Below are positions 31,196-42,794 of a DNA stretch of 64,000 nucleotides, piece by piece. The notes beneath the pieces are model-generated. The model had not been told where the DNA came from. It was given only the letters and a program-made list of their open reading frames with translations, and did not search any database. Both the position numbers and the translations under genes were made by a program. This DNA is from Holtermannia corniformis. Taxonomy: Eukaryota; Basidiomycota; Tremellomycetes; Holtermanniales. Where the stretch lies: assembly GCA_001599935.1 (NCBI GenBank), contig BCIJ01000002.1, forward strand, positions 409,811-473,810, written 5' to 3'. Every line of letters begins with the position of its first letter. The stretch's first letter is position 1.

Positions 31196-32055
31196 TCATA
31201 GTCGACGTAAGCCCTTCTTGGCCTTGGGTTTCGTCGCCGTCTTTTCCGTCACTGCGGGGATCGATGCTGCCTGCGAGGCTGCGACCTGCTTTGCGTCCTG
31301 GAGTGGGATCGGCTTGGCATCAACAAACTCGGGCGGGGGTTTGTTGAAGTTGCCGTGGATGGAAGTCATCAATCGAGCGTACTGTGCACGTCAGCCAGGA
31401 GTAATCAAACCTTCAAGTGGCCTACCTTGCAGTAGCCCTCAAAGTCATCCTGCTGCTGTTTGCCGGCCTCCTCATTCAACGAGCTGTCGGGGTTTGGGTA
31501 GATCATCAGACTGGCTACCGTCTGTCTCGTGTCAGCCTGACTTTCGATCATGGGCAAAGATGTGACCTACCATAAGGACGTGCCGTATTCCGTACTCCTT
31601 TTTCCACTCGCGCTTGAGCGTGTCCACGCAGATCTCGCCTGTTTTCGATACGTTGGGGTGGAAGATTTTGGTTGTCATGGTACCTGTTGCAGCAATCAGC
31701 TCCATGGTCATGTATGAGCCGCAGTGAGTCTACATACACTTTGGAGGAAGATTGGGATACTCGATGCCAAACTCGAACAGCACGCGAAAGTAGCCACCTG
31801 CATAGGGGGTGCCAGCTTGTTGTGGTCAGCGAGCTACATACGTTTCCTCGGCCCAACCAGCTAAGACGCACCTGGCCCTGCCACCCATCCAGCCAGCTTG
31901 CTCAAATCCTCTTCAGTGTCGTTGTCGATGCGGATCCCGTCTGTTGGGTTCTTGCGCATCTCTGTGACTTCGCGCGAGAGCAGCCGGATGCCTTGCGGTG
32001 TGAGCGACTTGTAACGTCAGTATACGTCTACCAGTCTCTTCCCTAAACCTACCAT
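31196..32055 (-). CDS. UBE2S: Ubiquitin-conjugating enzyme E2 S-like
   Basis: UBE2S-type E2s extend K11-linked ubiquitin chains, with the anaphase-promoting complex in animals. The exons read [56 protein letters not shown] and [20 protein letters not shown], then [40 protein letters not shown] and [14 protein letters not shown]. The Cys in EICVDTL is the catalytic residue. The tail is Lys-rich ([15 protein letters not shown]), as in UBE2S, where it binds the APC/C. The start ATG (32053-32055) is followed at once by GTAGGT, so the first coding exon appears to be the initiator codon alone. The stop is 17 bp from that of the convergent golgin gene. Confidence 0.82.
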
Positions 32056-32189
32056 GGTGGTAAGAGTGCTGGGAAGGTGTGGTCAAGCCGTTGACAAACA
32101 CAAAGTCGACGCGTAGATGTTGCAGCTCACGCGACGAGACAAACAAACCACGTCGCGGTGAGTTTAGGGCATGGACAGTGATGCATCTT

Positions 32190-35100
32190 CTACTTTTTGC
32201 GGCTTGCGGCGGCGATCGCGGCCAAGAGGTCGGCATTCTTCTCGAGAACACCACGGTAGAGCTCCTTCTGCATCGGTCGAAGCGAGATCGGCACGATGAT
32301 TTCGGACTGCAACGGTTCAGTGCGGGTACAGTGGCAAGCGGCGGAAACAGACCTTTGGCGGGAGCTTGAGCACGTCGCCCTTGATGCGGCGAAGGATGTA
32401 CGGCTTGATCATCGTATGGAGCTCGGCAAGCTTGTTCTCGTCGAGATCCATGAAACGCGCCTCGAGATCCTCCAGGTTTCTGGGCGGGTTTAGTCGGGTG
32501 GCAAAGTCTCATGGAGCGGCGGGTCACTCACTTGAAGTTGGGCTCGTCGAGGAAGTTGAGCAGGTTAAACAGCTCCCGCAGGTTGTTGTTCAGCGGTGTA
32601 CCGGTCAGTAAGATCCTGTGGACGCTGTTGAGGGTCTTGAGCTGTCTGAAGATTTTGGACGAGTCGGATTTCACTGTGGTTGTGAATCGCATCAGCGCGG
32701 CCTCATCGGGTGGCAATCAACGCACATCGCTGGCCCTCGTCTACCACGACGACTTCCCATCGAGGAATACTCTTGAATACCTTGAAGTCGTTGCCAGTGA
32801 TCATGTCGTATGTCGTGAGAACGACATGCCTGCGAAAGTGAGTTTGAGGTCAGTTCGGTGACCAAGACACCTACGCCTTCAGGGCCGAGGCTTTGCCTCG
32901 AGAGCCCTTGTGGTAGAGCTCGTACTGCAGAACGATCTTTCGCGCTGAGGGCGCGTCAACGAAGAGTCTCGTGCTGCATTAGCAACACTCACAAGCTGCT
33001 TCGCCAAAGAACGGCACTACTCGCATATGTGGCACCCACTTCTCGAACTCACGAACCCAGTTGGTGATAGTGCTACTCTATCAGCAGTGCCCGGTTGTGT
33101 GCGCTACTTCAGACTGACGAGTTGGGTACGATGACAAGACTTGGGTAGATATGGAATAGGTCCGAGCCAAGGTAGCCGAGAAGTGAAGCGATTTGAATGC
33201 TGCGACGTGTAAGCCCGCATCATCGGAGTGAGAGGGAGCACCCACGTTTTGCCAAGACCCATGTCATCCGCGAGGATGCACGACTGTCGCTTACTGTGGT
33301 TGAAGACCATCCATTGCAGCCCCTCGAGCTACATTTGTCAGCACGCGCAGGTTGACAATGTCTGCCAGTGACCCACTTGGAACGGCATGAGTTTCTGAGC
33401 AAGTCAGTCTAGCACGACTTCACGGCGCTCTGACTTACTCCTCCGACGATACACTTCGGCTGCTCCTTGAGCGGCTTGAAGATCTTCTCTGCGGTTTCAT
33501 CGCGTAATTTCGCCTGTGCGACTGTCAAAACCGGGATTGTCACAGCCCGAGCTCGAAGGTATGCTGTGACCCCCTTGACGAAGCCAGGGTATAGCTGCGA
33601 ATCGCGCGGTGGTGGTGTATCCCAACAAGCTGGGCGTGTCAGAGTCGTTTTCTAGTATGGCAGTTGACCAACATTGATCGTACTGCAGATCCTCCCATTT
33701 GACCTGATCACGTCAGCGAATGTCTGCACAAACTCCGTTCCACTCACCAAACACCAAACGACCTTCTTGGCGATTTCTTCTGCGTCATCCATTCCAACAC
33801 TCCTGCCCGTCTGCCTCTCCCATTCCTCGAGCGCAATCATCTCATCGGGTTCCAGTCCATCCTGGAACTGGACGTCCTCCGCCTCCTCATCCTCATCCTC
33901 AGACAAGATTGCGTGACCTTTCGCCAGCTTCTGCTTGCGCTTATGGGCGCGTTCAGCGGCAGATGGCGGATGCAAGTACACATCAAGGATTCTGTCGACA
34001 GACTGGGATAAAGGCGTTAGCGTCAGCACACCGCAGCGAGTAGACGCATTCCAAACATACCTTCCAGGCGATAGGGATGGAATCCACAGCATTGGCGTCG
34101 GGCAACGGAGATTTGTGCTGCGACTCGAGCGGCAGGATACCGGCTTTACGTCTAGCGCGATCATCGTCTTCCAAGATGGCGGCTATCGAGGGGTTCTCCA
34201 TCTCGTCGCCCTTGGCCGCCAGCGTTTCGTCGGTAACGAGGTCGAGCGTCGGGCCATTCTCGAGAAAGTTTCGTAGTCTGGCTGGACTCTGCACCACGAT
34301 CCAGGAGTGAGGCACCCAGGAGACCTGGTCTGTCAGTCTTTACACCCGGCGTGGTGCATGACTTACATGACGGAAGCCCCTGCCAGTCCACTTGACGAGA
34401 TAGTCTCGCGGCAGTGCCTGTTTCCAATTAGGGATTTCATCTGGCTCTCGAGGCGGCTCTTTCGCTTCCGGGGGATTGGGCTTCCAGGCTATGATCTACG
34501 AAGTAAGTTGAATCAGTGATAAAGCAGCGAGCGGACAAGCACACCGACGCACTTTGTCGACCACCCACGGCCAGCCACGACACTGGTGACATTGCCAGTG
34601 CTTTGCACCCGCCGCTTGGTACGTTTCCGCGCGCTCCACAAGAGTGGTGTGGCCGATAGGATCGACTATTCCGATCGTCAAAACCACATCTTGCCCGAAC
34701 GTGTGACTTACGATGCTCGTAGTGAGCCGCGCGTTTGCAGCGCACACAGCGAAAGAGTAGTTCGGGAGGTTCACTTTGTGTTGTTGGTTGCTCCACGGAG
34801 GCAACTCGCCACTTTGATGGTGCTGTCGATGCTTCGAGGGTGGCGCTGGTCTCGGAGTCGTTGCCTCCATCCACTTTTTCGGCTTCTCCAACAACCGAGG
34901 CCGTCGCTGGTCGGGGTTGAGAATCCCCATTTACCTGTGCGGCCTCGCCATCGACTGCATCGACGCGTTCCCCGTTTTCGGTCTTGTCAACGTCGACGAC
35001 CTCTTTCGGTGCTTCATGACCGTTCGCATTGTGCGCAGCTCGCTCCACCTTTTTGTTGCACACGAAACATCCCGGTCCACTTGAGCAACGCACACACTGG

Positions 35101-36315
35101 AACCCAGCACGTTCATGGATCCTGACCGACTTGCGTTTTGGCCACTCGCCGCCGAGGATCTCGCGTTTTTGCATCTGCCCAATGCAACCCTGTGGAAATA
35201 GAGTCAACAAAGCCCTCGATCGCACCTGATCAGACGAACCCAGTGCGCGGCTGTGGTGCACGTTTCACACTGAGTTTATCAGTCATATCCCTGGCAACAA
35301 CAAGCTGCGCACCTCGATCCACCCTTCCAGATCGTGCGCCAGTTCAGTGTCAGAGATCGCATCCTCATCGCGAGCTCGTTTCAGGGGGCGGTTCCCCCGC
35401 TTGAGCTTGCGTTGTGTTGCTCGGTCAAGCATGTCATCCGCCGGCTCGCGATTGCATTTGTCGCAGGTCTGTTGAGTGAATCAGCTCCACTGTATTGAGT
35501 AGCAGCAATAACTCACTTCTCGATGTCTCCGCAACGGCGGCTCTCCATAGTCACTCTCATCTTCGTCGCCATTGGCAGTCTCCAAGCGATCCTCGTAGTC
35601 ACTATCACTCTGTACTACAGGTCGTTTCTTTGGCGCGCGCAAACGCCGTGATGGTTCCGCCGTGAATGACCTTGATGAGATCTGACGGTCTCAGCCAGCG
35701 CAAGAGAAGGCAATGACGGCTTACAGTCTCGACTGTCGCCTGTCGCCTGCTACGCCTCGTCCGAGTTCCAGCACTATCCGAAGTACGTCGTCTCTCGCGT
35801 GTGCTTCTTCGCACAGCCATGATGTTGTCCTCTCCTTCCTCGTCTTCAAGCTCATAATCCTCTTCGAGCTCGTCCTCGTTGCCATTCAGAAAGTCGAGCT
35901 CGTCTACCGAGGAATCATCGTCTATGACAATGGGTGTGCTCCTTCTAGGTTTCCTGGGACGATAATTGACTTCGAACAAAGCCTTGGTTTCCGGTCGAAG
36001 CCTCTTGACCTCCAACCAGGGACGACCAATTGATGGCGGCAGCGCTGAGCCGACCAGATCTGGCAGAGCGGCGAGAGCTCGCATGATCTCGTCATTACCG
36101 ACCTCTTTTTTTTCAGCAGTTTGCTCAGCGGGTTCGTCTGGAACCGTCGCCATCTCGACATCTGGAACCGCGACAGCTTGTTGTTGATCTGTCTTTTCGA
36201 TTTCAACCGCTTCAACCTCTTCGACCGGGTCGACTACCAGACCCGGATTAGAAGTTTGTGCCGCCACGTCGTCAGGGGCCTCGCCCGTGCCCGACATGAC
36301 CTCGTTGTCTGCCAT
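32190..36315 (-). CDS. Mi-2/CHD-type chromatin remodeller, truncated after the first helicase lobe
   Basis: The N-terminus (start 36315, [20 protein letters not shown]) is acidic. A Cys-rich PHD-like region follows ([34 protein letters not shown]), then chromodomains ([32 protein letters not shown]). The SNF2 ATPase lobe has [12 protein letters not shown] (Walker A), [12 protein letters not shown] (Walker B, DEGQ), [20 protein letters not shown] and [18 protein letters not shown]. The last exon reads [38 protein letters not shown] and stops at 32190-32192. Family members normally continue here into the second RecA lobe (LMQLRKCxxHP and motifs IV-VI). Here 134 bp later the UBE2S gene begins, so there is no room for it. 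Without lobe 2 it should not hydrolyse ATP productively. Confidence 0.72.
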
Positions 36316-36983
36316 TGTCACTGTCGAGGCTACAACGCGTCCGTCCGAGCTTTGAGCCAAACAACCTCGACGCGCGTTTCACCTCGCCACGTCATTCCCC
36401 AATAATCGCGAAATCATTTTGCTAGTGCGATGCTAGCAGATTGCTCGCATTCAAAGCTGCTACTTCCGATAGCACAATAAGGACTGCGTCAGCTATAGAA
36501 CGCACTGTCTGTAATTTGCACAGTGTTGCAAGCACTTTTCATCCCCTCGCAAATGAAGTCTACGTCGAGACAGCCCGCGAAGCGACTTTCATGGCCGTCA
36601 GGGCGCTCGCATACATAATCCCTGATTGTGATGCCCTCGCCTAAGGAAGACGAGGACTGAGAAGGACGAGGTGAGATCGGTGAAGATCTGCCTCCGAGAA
36701 AGGAACTCTCGGTTGCGCAGCGGAAAGCGAGGATCCGCACTACGAGGAGCCTCAAGGATCGACAAGCGAGAATAGAGATAGGACACTATAATATTCGAGC
36801 GAGGTAGATACAACAAGAGGCGAAGACAAAAAAGGGCGTGCGCGGCACAGACAGTGGTGCGATAGCACCAGAGGCACTCTGAGCGTCGCGAGGCGAACTA
36901 ATCAGTACGTGACACCGCCGTAGGCGTGACAGTTTGTTGATGCAATATACAATGCATATGGTTTTGTAGTTGTACATAACTTA
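36316..36983. other. Intergenic region with a decayed duplicate
   Basis: This region separates the starts of the remodeller gene and the 3' end of the dynactin gene. Its main content is the copy of the 6-kb gene's 5' end described separately. Outside that copy I see no gene. Confidence 0.5.
36500..36645 (+). pseudogene. Truncated copy of the promoter and first codons of the gene at 4.3-6.0 kb
   Basis: On the plus strand about 140 bp match the minus strand at about 5905-6025. Shared words include aacgcactgtct, cacagtgttgc, agcacttt, catcccctc, gcgacttttcatgg-like aagcgactttcatgg, cgtcagg and cgctcgcatacataat. Translated, the copy reads REATFMAVRALAYIIPD against RQATFMDVRTLAYIIPD. The start codon region has small indels (aaatgaag versus aaacatg), so the copy is out of frame with its ATG and stops soon after. 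It holds the promoter side as well as the first exon. Confidence 0.7.
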
Positions 36984-39900
36984 TCATCTGGCCAGCCTCG
37001 CGCGCTCAGCCAGGCGCTCGACTTTGCGCTCGAGGCGCTCCTCCTGTAGTTTCCACTCGAGTAGCTGCTGTTCCGGTGCCCGTTTCCGCGACCGCCACTT
37101 TCCTGACGGCACCGTTGTCAGATCGACAATCTTTGGGCTGGCTTGGAACGCGGCAATCTCTCGGTACAAGATGCGCGATTCTGTCTCGAGAGCGCGCTTG
37201 GATGGGGGCGTGACCGGGAAGTCGCTCTCGGAGGATGATGACGACGGAGAAGCAGGTGATGACGGTACTAGGTCGGGCACAGGCTCCATGTACTGGTGTG
37301 GCAGCGCAGGCAGCGACAGAACCGAGCGGTACAGGTCTTGAGACTGCAGCAAGGCGTTCTCGGCGCGGAGGTAGCGGACGGCACTGCGCAACGATTCGAT
37401 CTGAGCGCGTCAGCCCTCATCGGCGGGTTGAAACCGGGAATGCCTACCTGCTCCACCAGTTGCGCACTCTCCAAGCCTACAGTGCCAAGGACAATGGGCT
37501 CGGTAACACCTTGTGTCGGCGCGTCCACTGTAGTCATGAGCCAAAACCAAATCATGACCAAGGCCACTCACCTTTCTGAGGTTGCCCCTTGCGCAGTTTG
37601 GCATTCTCCGTCTCGAGCCCATCCAGCTCAGCTTGCAGTTGCTCGAGCGCATCCTCATACACCTTCTCCTGTCGTTTCGATTTCGCGACATCGTTCTCGA
37701 GCTCAAGAATGGTATCCGCCTGCGTTGCATCAGCGTCCGTGAAGCTCACGTAATGTGCAGCGCGCCTGCTTGCGGCTTGCTTCGAGACGTCGCTCCAGCG
37801 TCTCCGTCTTAACACCCGCTTCTTGCAGGCTTTGATCCTGTACTTGTTTAGCGCAACATAGTGATCACGGGTATAGACTCACTCTCAGCTTGACCTCGCG
37901 CAAGAGGTCTTTGATCTCCTCGCTCATCTTGATAGCCTTGCGCTCAGCTTCAGGATTGTGTGCAGCACTGGCCTTGATCGCATCGCTCCGCGCTATCCAA
38001 GGTGGGGGATCAAGCACTGCCAAACGTCAGCAAGTCAATCGGCGCTTGGGGGACAACATACATTTGATGAGACCGCCTGCCTTCTCCGCCGCCTTGACCT
38101 TTGGCAAGACGACGGCGAGGTCGCTGCCGAGTCGCGAGATGAATTGACCAATGATCTCCCAAGGTGGGGTATCGGTTTCGCCGACAATGTCGCGCGTGAT
38201 CTCGACCAAGAAGCGGTCGATATCGGACAGCCGTAACGGTTGTTTGGTAGTACGGATGTGCGCAACGTGAGCGGCGATCCGTTGCGCAAGCTCGGCGTGT
38301 AAGCGTCGATCGCCATTGCCAAGAGGGTACTCACTTGAACGGCGACATCTACAGCATTGGACACTGAAGTTGCCAGCTCACGCAGTGGTACAAGCATATC
38401 AGGGTGCAGCGCCGACGAATTCGCAAGCAAGTCTTCTAGCAACGCGACCAATTTACTGCATGTTGCGCGTCAGCACCTCTCAGCCTCTACACGCATTTGC
38501 ACTCACGTTGAAGGTCCCTTGACGGTCCGGACTTGATCGAGGATCAACTGCACGGGCTCATAGATGCCCTCTTCCAAGCTAGCGGCCTCCGTAATGACTT
38601 CGATATCCTCCGATGCAAGAGACAGCACCGCTTGGCGTGCAAACCCGACCGCAGCCGCAAAGTTGTCAAGGTCATAATCAAGACTGAGGGCGCAGTCGAG
38701 CTGGCGCTCCCCGACATCGAGCAGAGGCCGATCAAACACGCTCTCGGACAAGTGCTCGAACTGCGCAAGCAGGCTGAACGCTGTTAGCTTAGAGTAAGTA
38801 GGGTTGGCAGAAGACGTACCTGCCCAGATCCCGAGCGCAATCGCCCTCCTTGAACTCGTCGGTCCTCAACAACTCTAGCCAAGCATCCACACGCTTCTCC
38901 ACGCCTCCGAGCTCCACTAACACAGATCCGTACCGCACCCAATCATCCGCCGTGGACCGCCTCAAGATCCCAGCAAAGCACAGGTTGAGCGCAGCAAAAT
39001 GCTTTAACTTTCCGCGGAGCTCGCAAATGCCGACAAGCGCTTCGGACGTTGCTTGATGCAATGCAGACGGCAGACCGTGCACCTGTGAGATGACGGAAAC
39101 GAGCAGATCCGATTTGAAAGCGAGGCGCTGGAAGAAGAGCAGTGCGGCTGCTGAATCTGCTTCGCTCTCGTGATAAGCCACCGGCAAGTACGTCTGAGCC
39201 GTCAGTTGTCGTCTGCCTAGTATCTATCACACTGACCTGGATGATACGCAGACGCTCAGCCAGCTGCGACGCCTTGAGTCGCTCCAGTTCGTGTTCAATC
39301 GTCTTGCCCTGCGCCTTGATCGCCGACGACTGCAGCTTCATATGCAGGTTCATGACCGCCTGCGACTCCTTGGACGTCGTGGCCGACGCCGACACTTGAG
39401 AGTCGTGCTTTGCGCGAAGTTCTTCCAGCTCGAGTTCAAGAGTTGCGACCAGTTCGCGGAACTGGGAAATGGTTTGCTCCATGTCGAGGATGGTGTTGGC
39501 TAGCCCTTCGGAGCGTAATTGTTCCTCTCGGAGGTTGATCTCGAGTGCGGCTAAACGGTTTCAGCGTAGCCAAGTACTTGATCTCACCACACACAGATAT
39601 CACCGTTCAGCTGTTTCTCTGTCTCGATATGACCCTCCTCGAGCTCGTCATTCAACTCCTTGAGCGCTTCCAGATCCTCGATTGCGATCCGCATCTCCTC
39701 GATACGCTACGCTCGTCAGCTCACCTCCCACGCTATGATCCATCACGGCTTACCTCGCTCATCTGCAGATTACGCTCCGTAAGCTGCTCCAGCATGTCTT
39801 CGGCGCCGAGCGCGTCATCGAGCTGCAGCTTGAGGTCCTCGATCTGCGCTTCGGCATTGGCGAGCTTTGCTTCGGACAGCTCGTATCGACCTGTGTCATT

Positions 39901-41374
39901 AGCCGCGGGTCGAGGGAGGTCGCAACGGCTGCGTACTGGCAATGTCTTCTGTGGACGCCAGCTCTTTCTCGAGATCCGCAATCTTGGCCTTGTGTTCTCT
40001 TTCCGTTTCGGAGGAGACATCGCGCAGACTAGTTCGTCAGCGCAGGTCGACTGGCTCGGTTCAAAGCACGAACCGGATCAAAGCCTCCTTGAGTCGCTCG
40101 TTGTGCTTTTCGAGCTGAATGAATGCAAGTGACGACTTGTCGTCACCTTCGACTGGCGGCTTGTCGTACACGGCTGTGCACTTCAGCAGATACCGAGAGA
40201 TAAATACGGACAACTCACCATGCTCCTCGCGAAGGACGGCAACCTCGATCTCGAGCTCTGCCACCCGCTCCTCGAGACGTTCCGTCTCACTGACACCAAG
40301 CTCGGCCTTTTCCTCTGCCATTTCCCGATCGAGCGTCGCCATCTCGAGCTGCTCCAACACATCCGTCATCCTGCCCTCCAGATGCGCATTCTCCGACTGC
40401 AAATCCTTGGCCGTGCGCTGGGCAGCGACGAGATTCGTCTGCAGATCTTGAAACTTGGTCTGCAGCTTGACCCTTGCTGCGCGTAGGGCATCGCCCTCTG
40501 CTGCTCGGCTTTCAAGCGCTTTGATCCGCTCTTGATCTTCGGTTTTGCGGGTCTCGAGGATGCGCACTTTGATCCGGAGCTCGTCTAGCTCACGCTTTTG
40601 AACGAAATGGGCTTCCTTTTCAGGTGATGGGCTAGCCGCTCTCACTGGTTCGGGGGTGAAGGCGGGAGCAAGAGTCCGAGAGGGCGGTCGCGGGGAAGGC
40701 GCAGGACGAGGTGGGGGAGGCGACGCAACGCTACGTTCTTCAACAGCACTGTCGCTGATGTTTGACGCGTCTGAAAGAGTGTGAGAGAGCGACCGGGTCG
40801 CTTGTAGCGTTCGAGAGATGCCGGTGGATGGGGTCGGTTTGGTCGATGTTGATGGCGCTCGTACTGAAGGCGGCCGAGTTGGTGCCGATGCAAGGGATGA
40901 TCTTCGTGAATGAGAAGGAGTGACACCTGCGCCGGCGATGCTGCGATTTGATGTTGAAGATGCCAGGCGCGGCGGAGTGGCGGGGGGTCCAGAGGCCCGT
41001 GCGGTGCGGTTCGGCACAGGCGGTGGTGGCATCGCGGCCTACCATCATGTTCATATGAGCTCTGGCACTCTCTTCCAACCCCGCAATGACTCACCGCCGA
41101 GTTCGGACGCGCCTCGACCTTGACCTGGCTCGGTCGCACGAACACGCCATGATTCGGTGGACAGGAAAAGTATACTTCGCCGTTGACTGAGCCATCATTC
41201 TTGCCGGCTGGTTCATCCCTGCCTACTCAACAAGGTACACATACAGAACCCTCATCCCACTCACAGCTCGACTCCGACCCACTTGCCAGCTGCGAAAGGG
41301 GGGTTGACGCCGGCCCAGCGGACGACGCCGCCACCAGCGTTGACCGTCACGCGGCTCCCAAGTGCTATCTCCAT
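36984..41374 (-). CDS. NIP100: Dynactin p150Glued
   Basis: The largest dynactin subunit, linking dynein to microtubules and cargo. The start [20 protein letters not shown] opens a CAP-Gly domain that continues [37 protein letters not shown] and [18 protein letters not shown] is the tubulin/EB1-binding signature. A Ser/Pro-rich basic stretch follows ([20 protein letters not shown]), then a long coiled coil ([40 protein letters not shown]). The remaining part (36.98-39.4 kb) alternates helical segments such as [15 protein letters not shown] exons and [20 protein letters not shown] and ends [13 protein letters not shown]. There are many short introns. Length is about 1,250 residues, normal for the family. 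LIS1 in the same window acts in the same pathway. Confidence 0.88.
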
Positions 41375-41602
41375 TGTCGCATATGCCGCATAGGCTCCTG
41401 CTTGCCCTCTTGTTGCTTGCTGCTGCCAGTATAGCCTGTCATGACCGTACCGAACCAAAGACAGACGCGTGCAATATAGGCGCGCAAGGGGCGGGGGCAA
41501 GTAGGCTTGCTGCCACAAGCCTAAATGCACCCATAGCAGGAATCGCTTTTCGCCTGGGATCCCTTTGTGCACACTTCACTCGGCCTCTATACCCCATCAA
41601 CA

Positions 41603-42593
41603 ATGCCTGACCTGTCCCAAGCTACACCCGCCAAGACGCTCAAGGACTGGCAAAGGCCAGCAGAGCGGCCAGAGGTCATTGACGAGCTCATCCACGGCGT
41701 CGGTAGGTGGCTTGGACTTACAGATGCGAGCCAAATTGACGTTACAGACCGGTACAACCCCTCCAACACCCCGTTGCTCGAGGACTATCTGTACGAGCAG
41801 GTCCGGGAAGGGCGGTATGACCCTTTGGCCAACTTGGCGACCTTGAAGCTGTGAGTATGGTTCGTTTGCGGTGTTCAGACAAGCCGCTAACAGGTAAAGC
41901 TACCAATTCAACCCATCATTGACCAATCCCGACGTGGTCGTCAACATCCTTCTCAAGGCGCTGGTTGGGACCGTCGTCGGTCCAGACTTCAACCTCTGCC
42001 TCGCTCTCCTCCGTGAGCCACAAGTAGGTCATCTCAACTCCAACCGCTGCGCATCGCTGACGACCCCAGTCCATCCTGCAAGACATTGAAAGCGACGACG
42101 ACTCGCTGCTCACCCTCCTGCCTCTTCTCGAAAACCTCCACGCACTCGTACGGACATGCCAGTTTCCCGCCTTCTGGAAGGAGCTCAATGGTGACGCCGC
42201 CAAGGGTCAGTCCGCTATCTCTGCCCACCCACGCGCATTGCTGAAGCATCATATGCAGGACTCCGCGAAAACTACATTGCCGAATTCACCTCGTTCCACG
42301 CGAGCGTGCGACACCTGTTCGCAACTTCGATCGCCTCGTGCTTCTCCCGGATCAAGGCCAAGCGCCTCGCCGTCTGGCTCGACGTCGACCCGGTTGACGA
42401 GTTTGTCCAGAGCGTTGGCTGGACGGTCGAGGGTGACGACGTCGTGATTCCGAAGAACGGCGACAACGACGTCAAGGCGGGCGTCGTCAAGGAGACGGTC
42501 GAGCTGCAGCGTGAGTTTGGGCTGGTGATTCGCAGAAGATCGTGGCTGATGGGCGCAGAATTGGCAAAGCTCGTTGCGACGGCGGCGGTTTGA
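41603..42593 (+). CDS. eIF3k: Translation initiation factor eIF3 subunit k
   Basis: A non-core subunit of eIF3 that binds the 40S ribosome. The exons read MPDLSQATPAKTLKDWQRPA, ERPEVIDELIHGVGRW, DRYNPSNTPLLEDYLYEQ, YQFNPSLTNPDVVVNILLKA, FNLCLALLREPQ and HALVRTCQFPAFWKELNG. The PCI/winged-helix end reads ASCFSRIKAKRLAVWL, VDEFVQSVGWTVEGDDVVIP and QQLAKLVATAAV. At about 235 residues it fits eIF3k. The stop is at 42591-42593. It diverges from the dynactin gene with 228 bp between the starts. Confidence 0.9.
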
Positions 42594-42794
42594 TAGATAC
42601 ATGCACTTTGACCTCATCCATCATATACGAAAGGGGGGCCGCCCACTGCACGCACGAAGAGTATCACTGAAGCTGGACCACTGCCACCCGTTGACACTAG
42701 ACAAGGGAACTGCATCGTAGGCATAGCGGGCTCAACCAGGTAATCAACAGTATTCACAAGCTCTCTCGCAGTAGCTCTCGGTTGGTGCGTCTCT

